Shown one piece after another: positions 44,269 to 57,634 of a stretch of DNA of 64,000 nucleotides. Made by a program: the position numbers and the translations under genes. The stretch covers positions 7,085,333 through 7,149,332 of the forward strand of contig NC_092189.1 in NCBI RefSeq assembly GCF_043641665.1. Reading direction: 5' to 3'. Each line of letters begins with the position of its first letter. The first letter of the stretch is position 1. Source of the stretch: Enoplosus armatus (lineage: Eukaryota > Chordata > Actinopteri > Centrarchiformes > Enoplosidae). The notes beneath the pieces are model-generated. The model made no database searches and had not been told where the DNA came from. It saw only the letters and a list, made by a program, of their open reading frames with translations.

Positions 44269-47200
44269 GAGTGAAAGTTCAAGAGGTGTCTGAGAGCTGC
44301 TGCAGTTATACATAGTAACATCTCCATCACCATGCCTGCGTCCTTCTCCCCCGATCCGATTCCACTTTGTATCCACCCAGAGAATTATGATTTGTCATTA
44401 ATGTCGTTGTCCCACGTTAGCTTAGCTTCAGTCATTAAGATCTGAGCAGGAAACCCGAGAGGGTATTTCAAGGTTTTCGGTTATCAGCAAGTTGTGATTT
44501 CACAGAAGGAAGGTGTTTAACATTGATACAAGCCACACAAACAGCACACAGGCCCAAAACACAAAGATAGCCACGGAGGGCGTCGTGTCACTTTCATTCC
44601 AATTATCAAACACAGAGAAGCTGGTCGTGATAAGGTGACACAAGCCTGCAGGTGATGGGAATGTGTGAACTCCAACAGCTGGACCTCCCCCTTATTTACT
44701 GCTCTTTAATTGCTGTTTAAATCACAATGGCAAATCTGAAAGGCTTTGCCGGTGTTGATGTGTGTGTATACAGTTTGTGACAGAGAGAGGGGAGGGAGAG
44801 TTAGTTTGCGGCCTCTCTCTACAGGGAGAGGGGATTATGTTTCTGTGCTGTCATGTGTTCTGACATTCAGAATGTTATTAAACTTCAATAGGCTGAGCTC
44901 AGGGTTCACTGATTACTCTTACTGGGGCTGAATCCATTATTCAGGGTTTACTTCACACCGTGTGTTTACTGAAATCACACCTGCTCGCTTCACACACTGA
45001 TGCATATACACCTGCACATGCATTCATAGGGGCATGTATGCGTGCTTCGTCCGGACGCTCACACGCACACATTCAGATAAATGCATTACTCTAAATGTGC
45101 CGTTGCCGCAGCGATGCATTTCAGGTAATGTGACTGTCTTGGCAAACTTGATTTGTGTGCCTGCTAAATATGCATTGGGCCCGTGCGGGGAGGAGAAGGA
45201 TGAAATGTAGAGTTAAGAATGTTTCTATAGTGACGCCAGTGTCTTTCAAGAGAACTCTGACACTGAGAGTGAAAACGGGAAAAAAAACCTGTCCGCCAAA
45301 GCCGAAGAGATTGCCCACTCACAGCTCACAGCAAAACACACCACCATGCACTGACTTTTAGAACCAAAAATGTCTCCTTTTGTCAAAAAAGCTATTCCTT
45401 TTAAACAAATGGAAATGACAATTGGAGCATTGCTTTGCAGTGAGGAGGTTTAAGCAGGGAATTCTGGCCTATTGAGTGAAATATGATATTGAAATGGAGG
45501 GTATTTCCTGCTCCTTGGATTGTGACCCTATCCACCAGAATGATTGGCTGGGAGTCCACCTGGGCTGTGCAGGGAGGCTCCCTAACTTTGATGACTGTGG
45601 AAAGTAGCCCTGCTCCATAATCCCCTCATCTGTCATTCTGTCTGAGGCGATGTGGGCTGCCATACATCTCCCCCCCACTCTCTCTTTCCCTCTCTCCTGT
45701 TCTTTTTCGGTCTCCAGCGCCCGTTTACCACCTCCATCCATCTTCCCCTCAAGGCCGTCGCCTGCCTCCGTCCGCCGAGATGGACAGATGGAAAGCAGAG
45801 GAAGAGAAGTGGGGTTCAGGGCACCGGCTTTCCTTTAACTTCAGGAGGTCTGGCAGCAGAGCAACTTTTCCAACAATGAGGAAGCACATATCTCAAACAG
45901 GGACAGTTAATCTTGAGAGCATCGGACTAACGGGCTCTGTCTTGTGATTGACTGTCCCTTTCAGCCCCGGTCCCTGGGTGACCCTCAACACCACAGAGAC
46001 ACGGGAGGACCAATAAAGCTCCGACTGGATAATAACTCATCATAGCCTCATACGTTTTCATTTACAGAGCAATATAACCGCATTACCAGTTATAAATCAG
46101 CAGCTAATGGGATAAGTGAAGCTTCAAACTGTGAGCCTTGATGTGTGTACTGACCACTGAAGTGCTGAAGCAATATTTAAGATGGTCCTGCCTCAGGCCA
46201 GAGTATCCGTCTGTCCACCAGTTTTGTTTTGTTGTTAAGGAGGTTTAAGGGGTCAGAAAATAAGTTACGAAGTTTACTGAACTTAAAGCCACGATGTGTA
46301 GGATTTAAAAATAGTGGAAATATACAAAAAAAAACAGCAATGCACACCGAAAACAATGTTTGAGCCCACTGATCCAAACACACACCTCTGGCTCATGGTA
46401 TCGCTCTGCTATACTAATATTCACAAGCTAACAAAGCCAAGTGTGGTTGAGTGTGTGTGTGTGTATATATACCAGTATATGTGCTTGGAAATCAAGCAAG
46501 CACTAAGACTGGCCTGAGGCGATTTCTGTGTATTATCAATGTCTCGTTAATGCTGCCTTCAGATCTCGTCCCGCTGTGAGTGCCAGTCACTCAGACTGAG
46601 AGAGACGGCCCGAGGGCTGGATGGATGAGAGACGAGAGGTGCTACATGCTATTGTACGGGGCTTCAGTCTTGCAGCATCTCTGTGGGCGGAGAGAGTGTA
46701 TGCTTGGGGCTTATGTGCGCCCATGTCCATGTCTGTACGTATGTCCTTGCTCATATATGAGCGGAAGAAGATCTCCCACGCAGGAATGTGTGCAGCCGCT
46801 GCCTGTAGCTGCTCGTGGGTGTATGCAACACACATATGGAGGAACAAGGGGTGAGGGCAAGGGAGGACAGACAGAGCGACAGATGAATTGCAAGTGACTT
46901 GCAAGATAAAAATAATGAGGAAGAGTCGACACCTGCGAGGATATGTTGTGTGACTCTGCCCTTTTGCCACAGACTGAGTCAGTTTACTCAAGCTGTTCCA
47001 AACAGGAGCGAGCGTTTCCTCCCCGATGGCTACGAGACTTTACTCTGTCCCTCCAACACGAGCTGGCAGCAGCATCTTCACCACTATTGATTTCCTTTCC
47101 TCCTCTATTTGAGAAAACATGGCTCACATGCCAGGAAGGAGACACTGCAACAAAGTTGGACCACCATCACTTCATAACAGCGTCATTGAAATGCAAAGGA

Positions 47201-47740
47201 AGAGGAGAAATATTTAGAAATTTAGAAAACAAAACGCCCACAGCAAAAATCAATAATACCATGACACACACAAACAATATTTTCAGCTAAACTCAAACCT
47301 ACCAAAATGATGACTTAATGAGAAATATGAATTACTTAATATTACTACCATGTACAGGACAACAAGTATTCAGAGGTTTATTAAATATTTCATCCAAAGA
47401 ATGTAGTTGTTGACATGTTGATGCCCTCACAGACATCCAACACCATCTGATACAATGAAGCTGCCTTAAACAATGTCAAAACGTCTTGGAGCAGCTTCAT
47501 CACAGCCCCAGGTATCCACTTGTATGCTCACTGCATCCTAGAAAGGAATATTTACAAATACTTTGCTGTTGTTGTTTCATCATAAAGAGGTGCCACTTTT
47601 ACAATCTCCAGGATTTCAGGTTATTGGTGTAATTGCCCCATCGTTAAACCCCTAACCCCCGAACAACGATGGTCCAATCAAGCATAACTAGGCACATCAC
47701 ATCTACCAAGCTTTGGATTTCTCCTTGTGCCGAAGTGAAT

Positions 47741-48284
47741 GGCTGTATTCGAAACCGCCTACTGCATACTACCGACAAATGCAGTATGCAATATGCAGCA
47801 CCTACAGCATACTGCTTTTCTCATCAGTATGCAGTATGAAACTCTGAAATCGATTGATTTTGCAGTATGTCCGGCCAGGTTTAGCCAGTTTCCGTTTTGG
47901 AAAGCGGAAGTAATAATCATGCAGGTCTTGTGCCCCTGCCTTACCAAAGTCAGACTTTTAAATGAGGCCTTCTAGATCTAATATGAGTGAAGATTCAGTA
48001 ACTGGGTTGCTTATTTCTCCCCTTAAATTTGTTCACAAACAGATTTTGGTGGACTGCTAAGGTGAAATAATTGAAAGGCAATCCATCGCCTTTGCTTTGT
48101 GGGACACAGTATGCGAGGCAGACTGGTCTGATGCATACTGGAGATCTTTTCAGAATCAGTACGACATCCGGGTGTTTTTGGCAGACTGCATATTTTACTT
48201 TTGCTTGCATTCTGTATTCTACATGCTACATTTTGGCCAAATCAGTACATACTGCTAGTATAGTAGGCAGTTTCGAGTACAGCC
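47741..48284. mobile_element. 544-bp MITE-like element with terminal inverted repeats
   Basis: The left end ggctgtattcgaaaccgcct-actgcatacta and the reverse complement of the right end, ggctgtactcgaaactgcct-actatactag, match at all but a few positions over about 30 bp. The interior is rich in gcagtatgc repeats and contains no transposase frame, so it is non-autonomous. No clear target-site duplication is visible, so the superfamily is left open. Confidence 0.75.
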
Positions 48285-49494
48285 TGTGTGTCCATACAGA
48301 AAGAGTTTGGAGTGCCTTTAGCCTTTCCAAAACCAAAAAACACAATTGCAATAGCTTACATAAAAGTGTAAGAAATTGATGAACATAAGATGCAAACATT
48401 AGCATGTCCAGGTAACTAAGCTATCTCAGCGTTACTTCCAAGGCCAAAGAGCATTTCATACTACATTATTTTGTGGGGTTACAGGTTGTGTAAGAAAAAG
48501 TCCCATTCCATTACACATCCACTGTGTAGTAGATTATTAAGTTTACACTTCAGCAACACCAGCCAAACTCTTTATCTATACATAACACATTGTTAGTCTT
48601 CACCCCAAAAGTCTTTCTCTAACAAATACAAACAATAACGGGTTACCCTCTTGCTTGCTTGTCCAAGTATCTAAGGTATGCAGCCAAAGGATTGTGTTAG
48701 AATGAAGGAGAGTCCATGTTTCCTTATCATACTTATAATGTATATGACATACTTATATGGGACTCCATACTGCCATACGAGAACAATGCTGTTTCTTTAT
48801 TCTCATGTCTTCAACATGAACCATCAGCTGGTGAAAATGTTGACTAAGTCGCACGGTTTCATGTACATGTAGCAATGAAGTAGACCTTATAAGGTTCTCA
48901 TTTTAAAACACGTCAGCTGGAAATATTAAGCTGGAGACAACATTTTCAACTCATGGAGCTAACTTTAGCTTAATTAGCTGATGAAATTGGCGAGAGACAA
49001 AATCGACTGTTGCTGGCTAGAAATGAGAAGCCTGCTTTTGTCTACATCTGTCTGAAATCGTGAAGAATTTTGAAATGTAATCTGCCACCGTTTTCACTGT
49101 AAACTGCATTATGTGCCGAGTGAGAACGGAAGGTGTAGCAACAGTAACTAAGTGGCTTTGAAAATGGTCAGTTGATACAAAAAGTAAAATTTTGGGGAAG
49201 TATTTCTTTGTTCTAGGTGATATGACCCCTCTATAACAGATTCACCCACAAGTCCACACCTGTGTTTGTCCAGGTCTCTTGGAAACTGGCTTTGTTGCTA
49301 ATCAACTGTCCCTATTAGAGAATCTGGGAATATGCTTATTAGTGTGAGTGTGCATGTGTGTGTGTCCACTTATGTAGGTATGATGCCGCTGCTCATCAAC
49401 AGTCCTGTAATGAGAGGCAAAGTGTTTGAGGAATCTGCACCTGGACTCAATTAACCAGCATTCACTTTCGATGACTCTCCAGGCTGGAACAAGA

Positions 49495-49515
49495 CCCCCC
49501 CCCCCCCCCCCCCCC
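49495..49515. repeat. poly-C tract, 21 bases
   Basis: An uninterrupted C run in the intergenic interval, equal to poly-G on the other strand. Confidence 0.97.
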
Positions 49516-51029
49516 GTACTTTCTGTTCTTTTCCGTCTCTTTGTTTGCATGCTTCCTGTTTTCTCATCGAAATGTCTTTTTTACTCCTGCATAGTATTTC
49601 TGCTGCCTTCACCAGCATCACTACACCTGCAGCTGTTTCTGAGAATCTTCATAATTGCGCCGTTGAAAGCCACTTTTTTTTTTATTGTACTCCTGAAGAC
49701 ATTTCAAAGGACATCATCATTTTAGGACGTATTTCACTGGTCCTTAAAGATCCAGGACAGGTGACACGTCCAGATTTAATTTTAGATAAGGACTGATTAC
49801 TTGGGCTTTTAAATCCTGGGGGCATGATTTCATTCTCTCGATATACATCTTATCCAAGGTGCGAGCTGTGTGGTGACTCCTGACGCCCAGTGGGCTGTCC
49901 TGGGTTAGTACAGGGACATACCAGACCCACAGCGAGGACAAGAAGTTAGTGCAATATGTCTGATAATTGGAGGATGCTGGAAATCACGTTTATGTGTATG
50001 ACAAGTCCCTTCAAACACCTTGTTTCAGAGCCCTAAATGTGAATCTTTGAGAATTGGGTGAGAAGTGGTTAACAAATATCCTGTTCAAACACCTAGCTTG
50101 AAAAGGAGGAAAGGAAAGAGAGCGACAGAAAAAGAGAGATGTTAATTATACAGCAGGCCTTTGGTTGTCAGAGTGAGAAAGAGTGGGGCCTCTCCGGTAG
50201 TTGATGTCACTAATCATGGGGTGTGACACCGCATGACACCCTGCTATCTCAATGTAACACACACAGCCACACACACAAACACAAACGTACACAATAAGCA
50301 CTGCAGCACACAATGACACATTCTATATTTGCATCTTCATCATCATAATAATCATAATAATTCCTTCTTCCAGGCTGAACAATAATATGAGAAATGACTG
50401 TTGCATGAAATGTTTCTTCCCAGGTAATGAAAGTTACTCTTCGTTTCACCCCTGATGCGTACAGATGTAATTTCCACAAGCTGCATGCATGCAGTACAGG
50501 CAAGAAAATTTTGAAATGACAAAACAAACAAATGAATTAATCGTCGAGCAGAGTATGTGCTCGCGGGGTACACTGAGGATTTGTCTGCCACCACCGCCAG
50601 CTTCATTGACATGTCACAGTCAGTTTGTGTTTGGAGTAATGACATCCTGATGAATCAATGTAAAAAGAAGAGCTGTGCCGCAGAAGTTTCACAATGAATA
50701 GTTTGAAGACTGGGTGCACTTTTGGCGAAACTCAAAATGGGCGTCAATTTAACTGGCTCCAATTGTCATGGCTTTATTCCTTTGACCACCCAGCATCCAC
50801 CTGTAGGCAGTTTAGTTTACAACACATACTGTGTTGAACAGAAATATAGAGGATACAGAAACATTCATGTAAAAATAGTGAAGATGGGTTAAGAAGTCTT
50901 TAATTTAGTCTTAATTTCGCCCAATAAAGCAGCTCTAGTCAATAATATTCTTGAAAAGTCAATCTATAATGTGATAGTGGTGTCTTGTAGTGACCAACCC
51001 AAAGGGCTTCATTCTGCATTTCCTCTCAG

Positions 51030-51400
51030 TTGTATGGTGCGTTTTAGCTCATTGTTTTGGTTTTCCAGACTGCAACTTGACTGTTTTGGTTCACTCTCAC
51101 TGCTCTCATTAGTGTCGTTTCCAGCCGCAGCAGGCAGCAGTTTTCAGACAGACGAAGTTAGCAACTAGCTGGTGAACATGGTGCAGCATTTAGCAACTAA
51201 AAAGCTAAAAATGTATTTCCCTCAGGAGCTGGTGGAGACCAAAACAGACACAATATTGGACTTGGAAGAAGCGTCTCAAAAAGAATGCTAATGTCAACAT
51301 CATAAGGTGATGATACGTCATGTTTGTGATATGTCATATGTGTTATGTTAACAGCTTGCTGCAATGCCCTCAAGTGGCCAAATCAATTAATGCAGGTTTA
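51030..51400 (+). repeat. dispersed repeat family R1, copy B
   Basis: Carries cagacagacgaagttagc, aactagctggtgaacatggt and caggagctggtggagacc in the same order as copy A. It is diverged, so it was inserted independently or long ago. Confidence 0.65.
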
Positions 51401-52099
51401 AGTTAGATCCTCAAAAGCAACATTATCTCTTACCTGGCGGTGGCACTGAAGGAATTGCATCATGGCGAAGGTTGGATCAAGTTTGCAGAAGCAAAAGCTA
51501 AATTTAGTTAAGGTAAACTCGTGGCTGAATTAAGTGGCAGGAATTGACCAGAATGTAGAAACTCAAACTTCTTCAAACATGTCAAAGAAAATTAAGATGA
51601 AAGAGAAAGATTAAAGTTTGGACTAATGATGACACTAAAGGGATAGTGCTGTTGTCTCCAAAAGGTAAAGGAATAATGGCAAAACATAATCTGAAATAAT
51701 ACACCTCTCCCAGTTTTCTTCAACTGTCATATTGACTATGCAGGTCTGTTAACCTGCGTTCACGCATGCAAATGGACCATATACATACGTATACATACAG
51801 ATGCAGATTATTTTGAGAGGACTGCACGTGATGGATGTCCTTTATCAAATGTTGTCTGTACAACTCTCGTCTGTCTGCCCTTTTTTAATTGCCTTGCAGC
51901 TCATGTATCAGAGGCTTTTTCTTCTTCTTTTTTTCCACAGAAGACAGACTGCCTGAGATTATCTTTTGGATCACTGCACTCGTTTGTGACCCACGCAGAG
52001 CTTTATTCTCCTCTGCTTGTAATATCTAAAGTCATATCCTATTTGCCTAAGGCACGGCGCGAGAGATACACGACTCCCGTGGAAATAAAACTGAACAAA

Positions 52100-55000
52100 T
52101 ATACATAGTTTATTCCTTTATTCAGTTACAAAAGCATGATGACTTCCTTCCAGGACACTTTGGTTAGAAAAAAAAGTTTATTTCTCAAAAGTCTGATTCC
52201 TAATAGTTGTATTCTTATACATTTTTTCTTTTTTTAAACAGTGAACCCATTTATTGACCGTCGTTTTAATGTTAAAACTCAGAAACACCCTCTCCATAGT
52301 TTCAAAAAGAAAAAACAACAATAATGATGCTTCCGGTGAACAAACTCGGATGGTTAGATTCCAGTAGTAAAACAAAGAAAGCGACAAAGAAATATTCAAA
52401 TGGTGTTAAACTTCAAGCACTTAAAAAACACCAACAGGAAATCCTTTTTTGAAATTGCGACAAAATTAAATGAAATTAACTCAAAACTGGCTTTAAACAA
52501 CATTAGCGTCTACAGATTATTCAATATCAGTGTGTGTATTTTATTTTCTTACACTCCTCAAAGTGTATAACACTTTCCTGGCTCCCCATACTCTCTTTTA
52601 TAATACAAACATTTTTTTTAAATTTTTTTTACAAATGTGTTATGGCATATAAAAACATCTTTCTGAGGGTAAAACCTCCTCTGAAGAGCGCTGTGCTGTG
52701 TCCTAATTAATACAACATCAGCAAAAGAAGACGCATAGATGAGGGAAGAAAGGAAAAGTACTCACGCGGTAGGTAACTAATTCAGGTACACTGAGGCATG
52801 ATCGGGAGGAGAGAACAAACATTTTCACTGGGGAAGAGAAAAGCCTTTTATATACATAATAGGTGGAGATTTGTATGATTTCAGTAAACTCTGACTGCCT
52901 ATGTTTCTTGCTTGTATGGCAATGTAAAGAAAGAGAGAGGTCACACATTAGATTTGGTACCATATTCTTTTTTAAAGCAGAAACTCAAGAGGAGAAGAAA
53001 AATAATACACGACAAGCGGTGGAAGCAGAGGATGAGTGCTGCCTTTGTACAGACGCTTGGCCTCTGCTGGGAAATGAGAGGTCAGCCAGAGTGTGCGGTA
53101 CATAATCTAAAGCTGACCTCTGGCATCCGACAGCAGTGGACCAAAAAAAAATCCCATTTCAAGCAATAACCTTCCAGTCACCTTAAAGCAAAATCACACC
53201 TTTGGACACAGTTGGACTCTTAGATATCAACTGTGTGATGATGACGATGATGATGTTCAGTGCATTACAGGACACATGTTGTGATGAATTACTGTAATTT
53301 GCCATTTTGATGCACCCACTTTTCCCTCAACCTGCTTCGACTTGACTTGATCACTTCCTATATTTTTTCTTGACCAGGTAGCTGAAATAGCTGTACTCTG
53401 CAGTGAGATATATGTGCAGGTGAAGAGAGATGTTGGAAGAAGGCACAGCATGTACCCTTTACTTGCTTCTGGCTGTGATGTGTTGTGAAAAACCTGTTAT
53501 TGGTTTCGCTCCTGCTTTGACAATTTTCACCTGTAAGACTGATGAGTTTGAAGGATAAGGCTGGCAACAGACTATATTTCTCTTATTGTCAACAAATCCC
53601 ATAAAAAGACCAAAACCAACAATGAACTGATCTCACAAAACTAGTATTCCCTGAACAGACAGACTGCAAACTACACAACAGTTAAAGTTTAAAGACTCAA
53701 AAACTCTAATCAGCTTTATCAGGACTGCTTGGGTGTGGTTTGATCAGCGGCCTACAACATCAGCAAACAACCTCACAACTGTCTTCACCTTTTGTGTCAA
53801 ATATCACTAAATCCTCATTGCTTCACAGATATACATTTTCTAACCCCCCTGCCCACAACAGAAAAGTGAGAAGAGATCAGACAGGACCAAAGATACTGAA
53901 ATACTTTCAGCGAATTTTAGCAGAAAAGTGTGTGTTAATGTAGGACCCCACTGCTCATTCTGAGCTGATTGAGAAAATAAGTTTTCAGGGCCTTTGAGAG
54001 ATGTCCTTTCATGGGATGTTAGACAAATACACAATCAAGCCAGCCTTATTCTTTTTCTGTCCTTTGACTCTAAATCACAACCAAAGTTTGTTTTCTGCAG
54101 CTGTCAATGTCGGTCCGTCACTCATGGGAATATGAAATGCACCACTAGCTGACAAAATGGGCCAAAAAATGCAAAGTACATCACCAAGAGTCACTTTGTG
54201 GTAACAGTATTGAAAAGATTTCAGGTGGAATTTTCCTTTAAGCATGCCAAACCCAGGCTGTCTGCCCTGCCACTCGGATCTCTGTTTGACATGATCCGAA
54301 AAGCATGACGTCCGATAAACACAGATAAAAGTGTTTCCGTCCCGCCTCCATCCTGAGCTAGCTAGAAACGGCGAGAGGAGGCTAACTTTCCTTTTTATAG
54401 GCCACGCACGATCTGCAGGAGCGGTGCTGCTCCCAATAAATTGAGAGCGAATAGCTGCGCTGCCCATTTAATTAAGACTGAACGCAGCTGAAAATAACAC
54501 ATCACAGGAGTGAGTGAATTATGCAGCAACAGATCTAACAATAGTCTGAGGAATACTGTCTCCAGATTACATCTGAATTTGTCAATCTTTATTCTTTAAC
54601 GTGTGCTGCAAATAGACTCCCTAGTATATCAATGGATATGCTATGAATGTCACAACAGTAGAATACAGTGTAAGGTCACTCAGTACTGTACATAATGTGT
54701 CAGTGTGTTTTCTCTACAACCTCTCAAAGAGAGCATTTCTGAATCTGCTCTCTGACTGTTTTTGTGATCATTAAATAGTAAAACTCTCCATCCATCTGTT
54801 GGCCAATCAAATGACCCAGTAGCAACAAGTGTATAGTGTGCGTGTGTGCATTTGTGAGAATGGTCATATGGCACAAAGACAAGGCATGATGTGTTAAATG
54901 AGGTGTAGCAGCAATGCATGTTTGTTGTAGCCTGGTCAACCGCTGACAGCATTGACCTTCAGTCGAGGATAAATCAAATTATTTCTGACAAAGCTCTTCG

Positions 55001-55667
55001 CGCTATTACAACAGTGTAAACCATATGCTATATCATAAAAACTGGCTATGCTACACAGAGCACTTTGTCCTTCCAAAATGGCGTGTTAGATGTGAGAGTG
55101 AAAGAGAGCGGCAGAACGTCCCCGACACAATATCAAATCATCGCAGCAGTCACATGTTCCTCGTCTGCCGCATCTGTGCAAAGACAAATTCCATCGGCCA
55201 TCAGAGAAGCATCTAGGTAGTAACAAGGTCAGCAGTGGAGGTGAAGATATTGCACACGCAGACTAACGTCAACAGCTCCATCGAGATGGCACAGCGCAGG
55301 CGTCACACTGAAGAATAAAGTTGTTTTTTTCCCCCACATAAATGAACACTGTAAAAAATTCAAAAACACGCCCCGTTGACGGCTTCTTTATTGCAGCACA
55401 TTTCCCTCCCCCCCCCGATATCTCTTTTTCAAACATCCATTTATCTTTAAAAAAACGTAGCGAGTCTCTGTTCGTAGTTTTGTACGGAGCGGTTCGAGAG
55501 TGCATTTTGGCAGTAAATTAAGTCTTGCTCAAGTCGGGCGCGTTGACAGCCAGGAGGGTAGACGGGTCAAACCGGACAGCCATGATTTCTGAGGTCATTA
55601 TGAGTCTTAGTGCTCTTCTTCTGCCCCACCCTGCCTACTGCTCGCCGCCAGCACAGTCACGTGATGA
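52100..55667 (-). other. gria1: probable gria1 3' UTR
   Basis: After the long-tail stop codon the minus strand has no further coding signal. It is AT-rich and ends with three AATAAA hexamers (52177-52182, 52117-52122, 52109-52114 on the plus-strand scale), a plausible polyadenylation cluster. This gives a 3' UTR of about 3.5 kb, in keeping with long neuronal 3' UTRs. Earlier poly(A) sites are possible. Confidence 0.4.
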
Positions 55668-55835
55668 TCACATGCCGGAGGCACCCAGTCCCATGCTGGC
55701 GGTGTGGCTCATACAGGGCAGCGTCTGAACGGTCTTGGGGAAGTCGTGGGTGAGGATTCGTCCGTTCTCGCCGCCGCTCCCGTTGCCACTCATCCTGGTC
55801 AGGGTGGAGCAGCGCATGGCGTCGTCGATGGATTG
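55668..55835 (-). CDS. gria1: gria1 last coding exon (long C-terminal tail)
   Basis: After a tttctgacag acceptor it codes 55 residues: [20 protein letters not shown], then [20 protein letters not shown] and [15 protein letters not shown], then TGA. Ser in QSID and in TRMSG correspond to the CaMKII (Ser831) and PKA (Ser845) sites of mammalian GluA1. The GFCLIPQ stretch that follows RMK in mammals is absent: a stop codon sits in frame just before the acceptor. The C terminus is SGM, not the mammalian TGL. Confidence 0.93.
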   Translation of the reverse strand, partial: QSIDDAMRCSTLTRMSGNGSGGENGRILTHDFPKTVQTLPCMSHTASMGLGASGM

Positions 55836-57598
55836 CTGTCAGAAACAAACACATTACAGTCAGTCCACACACTAGATTTCAGTCTGACACACGTGCATTA
55901 TATCCTGATCAGAACAGAGAAAGCTTCTGCAACAGTTAGAGCTAGCAGCGCACAGAAACATGTACTAGGCCTTGCAGCTACAGAAGAATGAAGATAAATC
56001 TGCAGAATGTGATGCAATTTCCCCGGGTCTTTATTTCATGAATACATGTGCATAAGCAGCTGTTTATGTCGCTATCTGAATATGGTGCTAACAGGCCAAG
56101 AAACCCAGAAGCAGAATGAGCTGTTAGGAGCCATAGGGTGCTGGTTTTCACCGTCTTTATCTGAGCCTGAGTGATATTCGCAGGTGGTAAACCGCGGCGC
56201 TGGCTGATGTGCATCAATGTCCTAATTTGTAACAGGAGGAGCAGAGCAAAGCGTGGGCAGTAAGAAGGGAGCTGAGGCTTCACTCATTGGTTTAATAGCT
56301 CCATTCTCCAGTCTAGCGCAATAAAAGCCACTGGGCTCCAAAGCCAAACTAATGATGTGTGATGCACGTGTGTGTGGGTGTGTGTTTACGTGAGCGTCCC
56401 CCCTATTCTATAGCTGATTAAACTGGGCAAAGCGAGAGTACGATCTGCAGCAACCGGTGAGTGCTGCACGGGGATCGGAGAATTACACCGGTCTCTAATT
56501 GGAACGGCGTTGTTGTTTCTTCCAAGCCAAACAGCATAAAGGCACCGCTGGACTAATAGGCTCCTCGCCAATCTCATCAGCATACTGATCAGGTGCCTCT
56601 TCATGGGCTGATTAAAACATAAGAGATTCATGTAGAAGATCACTCCTTGTCTTGGCCCTTCCTTGCTTTTTTCTTTTTGTGTGCTGTAGACCTGCAAGGG
56701 GCTTTGATGTGGGAAGAATGAATTCAAAGGTTGCTTGTTGTAAATTGATCCACGAGGCAGATGACTAACAGCTCCAATATCTGCTGCTGCTGCCGGTGGA
56801 GAAATCTCACATCTCCCAGTAGAGCATCATAAGCAACAAGTCTTTACTTTTCAGATTTGTGAACACACAGCAACTGGAGTTAAGACTGTTCTGGGTTAAA
56901 GCAGCGATGGAACACATGGGAGCCGCACCAGGACTGCCTTATGGTATACATATAAAGGATGTTCACCACAATGGGCCCTGCTTTTTGCGAGACAAGTCAG
57001 CAAACAGAGAAGGAGGAGGAGCAGGGGAGAGGTTTGCTCAGAGCGACAGAGGTAGATAGATGGACCACCGTGATTCAAATTGCCTTTACACCTGTGCTGC
57101 AAAAGGGAAATTTGTGTGCTACGGGATTATTGTAGTGATGGGATTCAAGTAGAAGACTGAGAGGAACATTTTTGTAAGCTGAATTTTAGATTCTACCATT
57201 AAAAAGGACTGATATTAATGACATAGTTACATCAACAAACAGTCAATATAATACAGTGTTCTTTTAGTGACATCCAAACGTAACTTTAAAGACAAACAAA
57301 TGGAAAATGGTATATCCTAACAACCCCGTGACACTAACACAGGGAAAGTTTGTGTTTAGCTACTGTGTTAAAAATGTCAACTTTAGAGCATGAAGAAACA
57401 GGCATAAGGGCAATTTAAAAATCAAGTGATTCAACAACACTGCAGGAGATCAGTGACGTAAAGACGAGAGCGGCAGAGGAAGAGAGAGGTACAGGAGAGC
57501 GTTTGCACTGCGGTGGAAGCCGTGAGAGGCCCTACTGTGATCACGGTTAGATGGACGGGGGTGGGTGGGGGAGGAGGTGAGGAGGCGGATGTCATCAG

Positions 57599-57634
<36 letters not shown>

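Larger units (their letters stand above)
35460..52090. other. gene-poor interval between convergent genes
   Basis: About 16 kb with no supported coding gene, RNA gene or CRISPR-like array. Its recognisable contents are repeats, listed separately, and microsatellites at 35472-35510, 36148-36174, 39968-40000 and 44231-44265. The longer ORFs across microsatellites (for example 35785-36432 minus and 42395-42988 minus) consist of low-complexity translation and have no plausible exon borders. Confidence 0.5.

Noticed and set aside
46285..46320. Fragment like the common gatgtgtaggattta repeat
   Set aside because: Too short to call as an element.
46580..46991. Overlapping ORFs of 105-134 residues on both strands
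   Set aside because: Both strands are open by chance in a stop-poor segment; codon content and composition look random.
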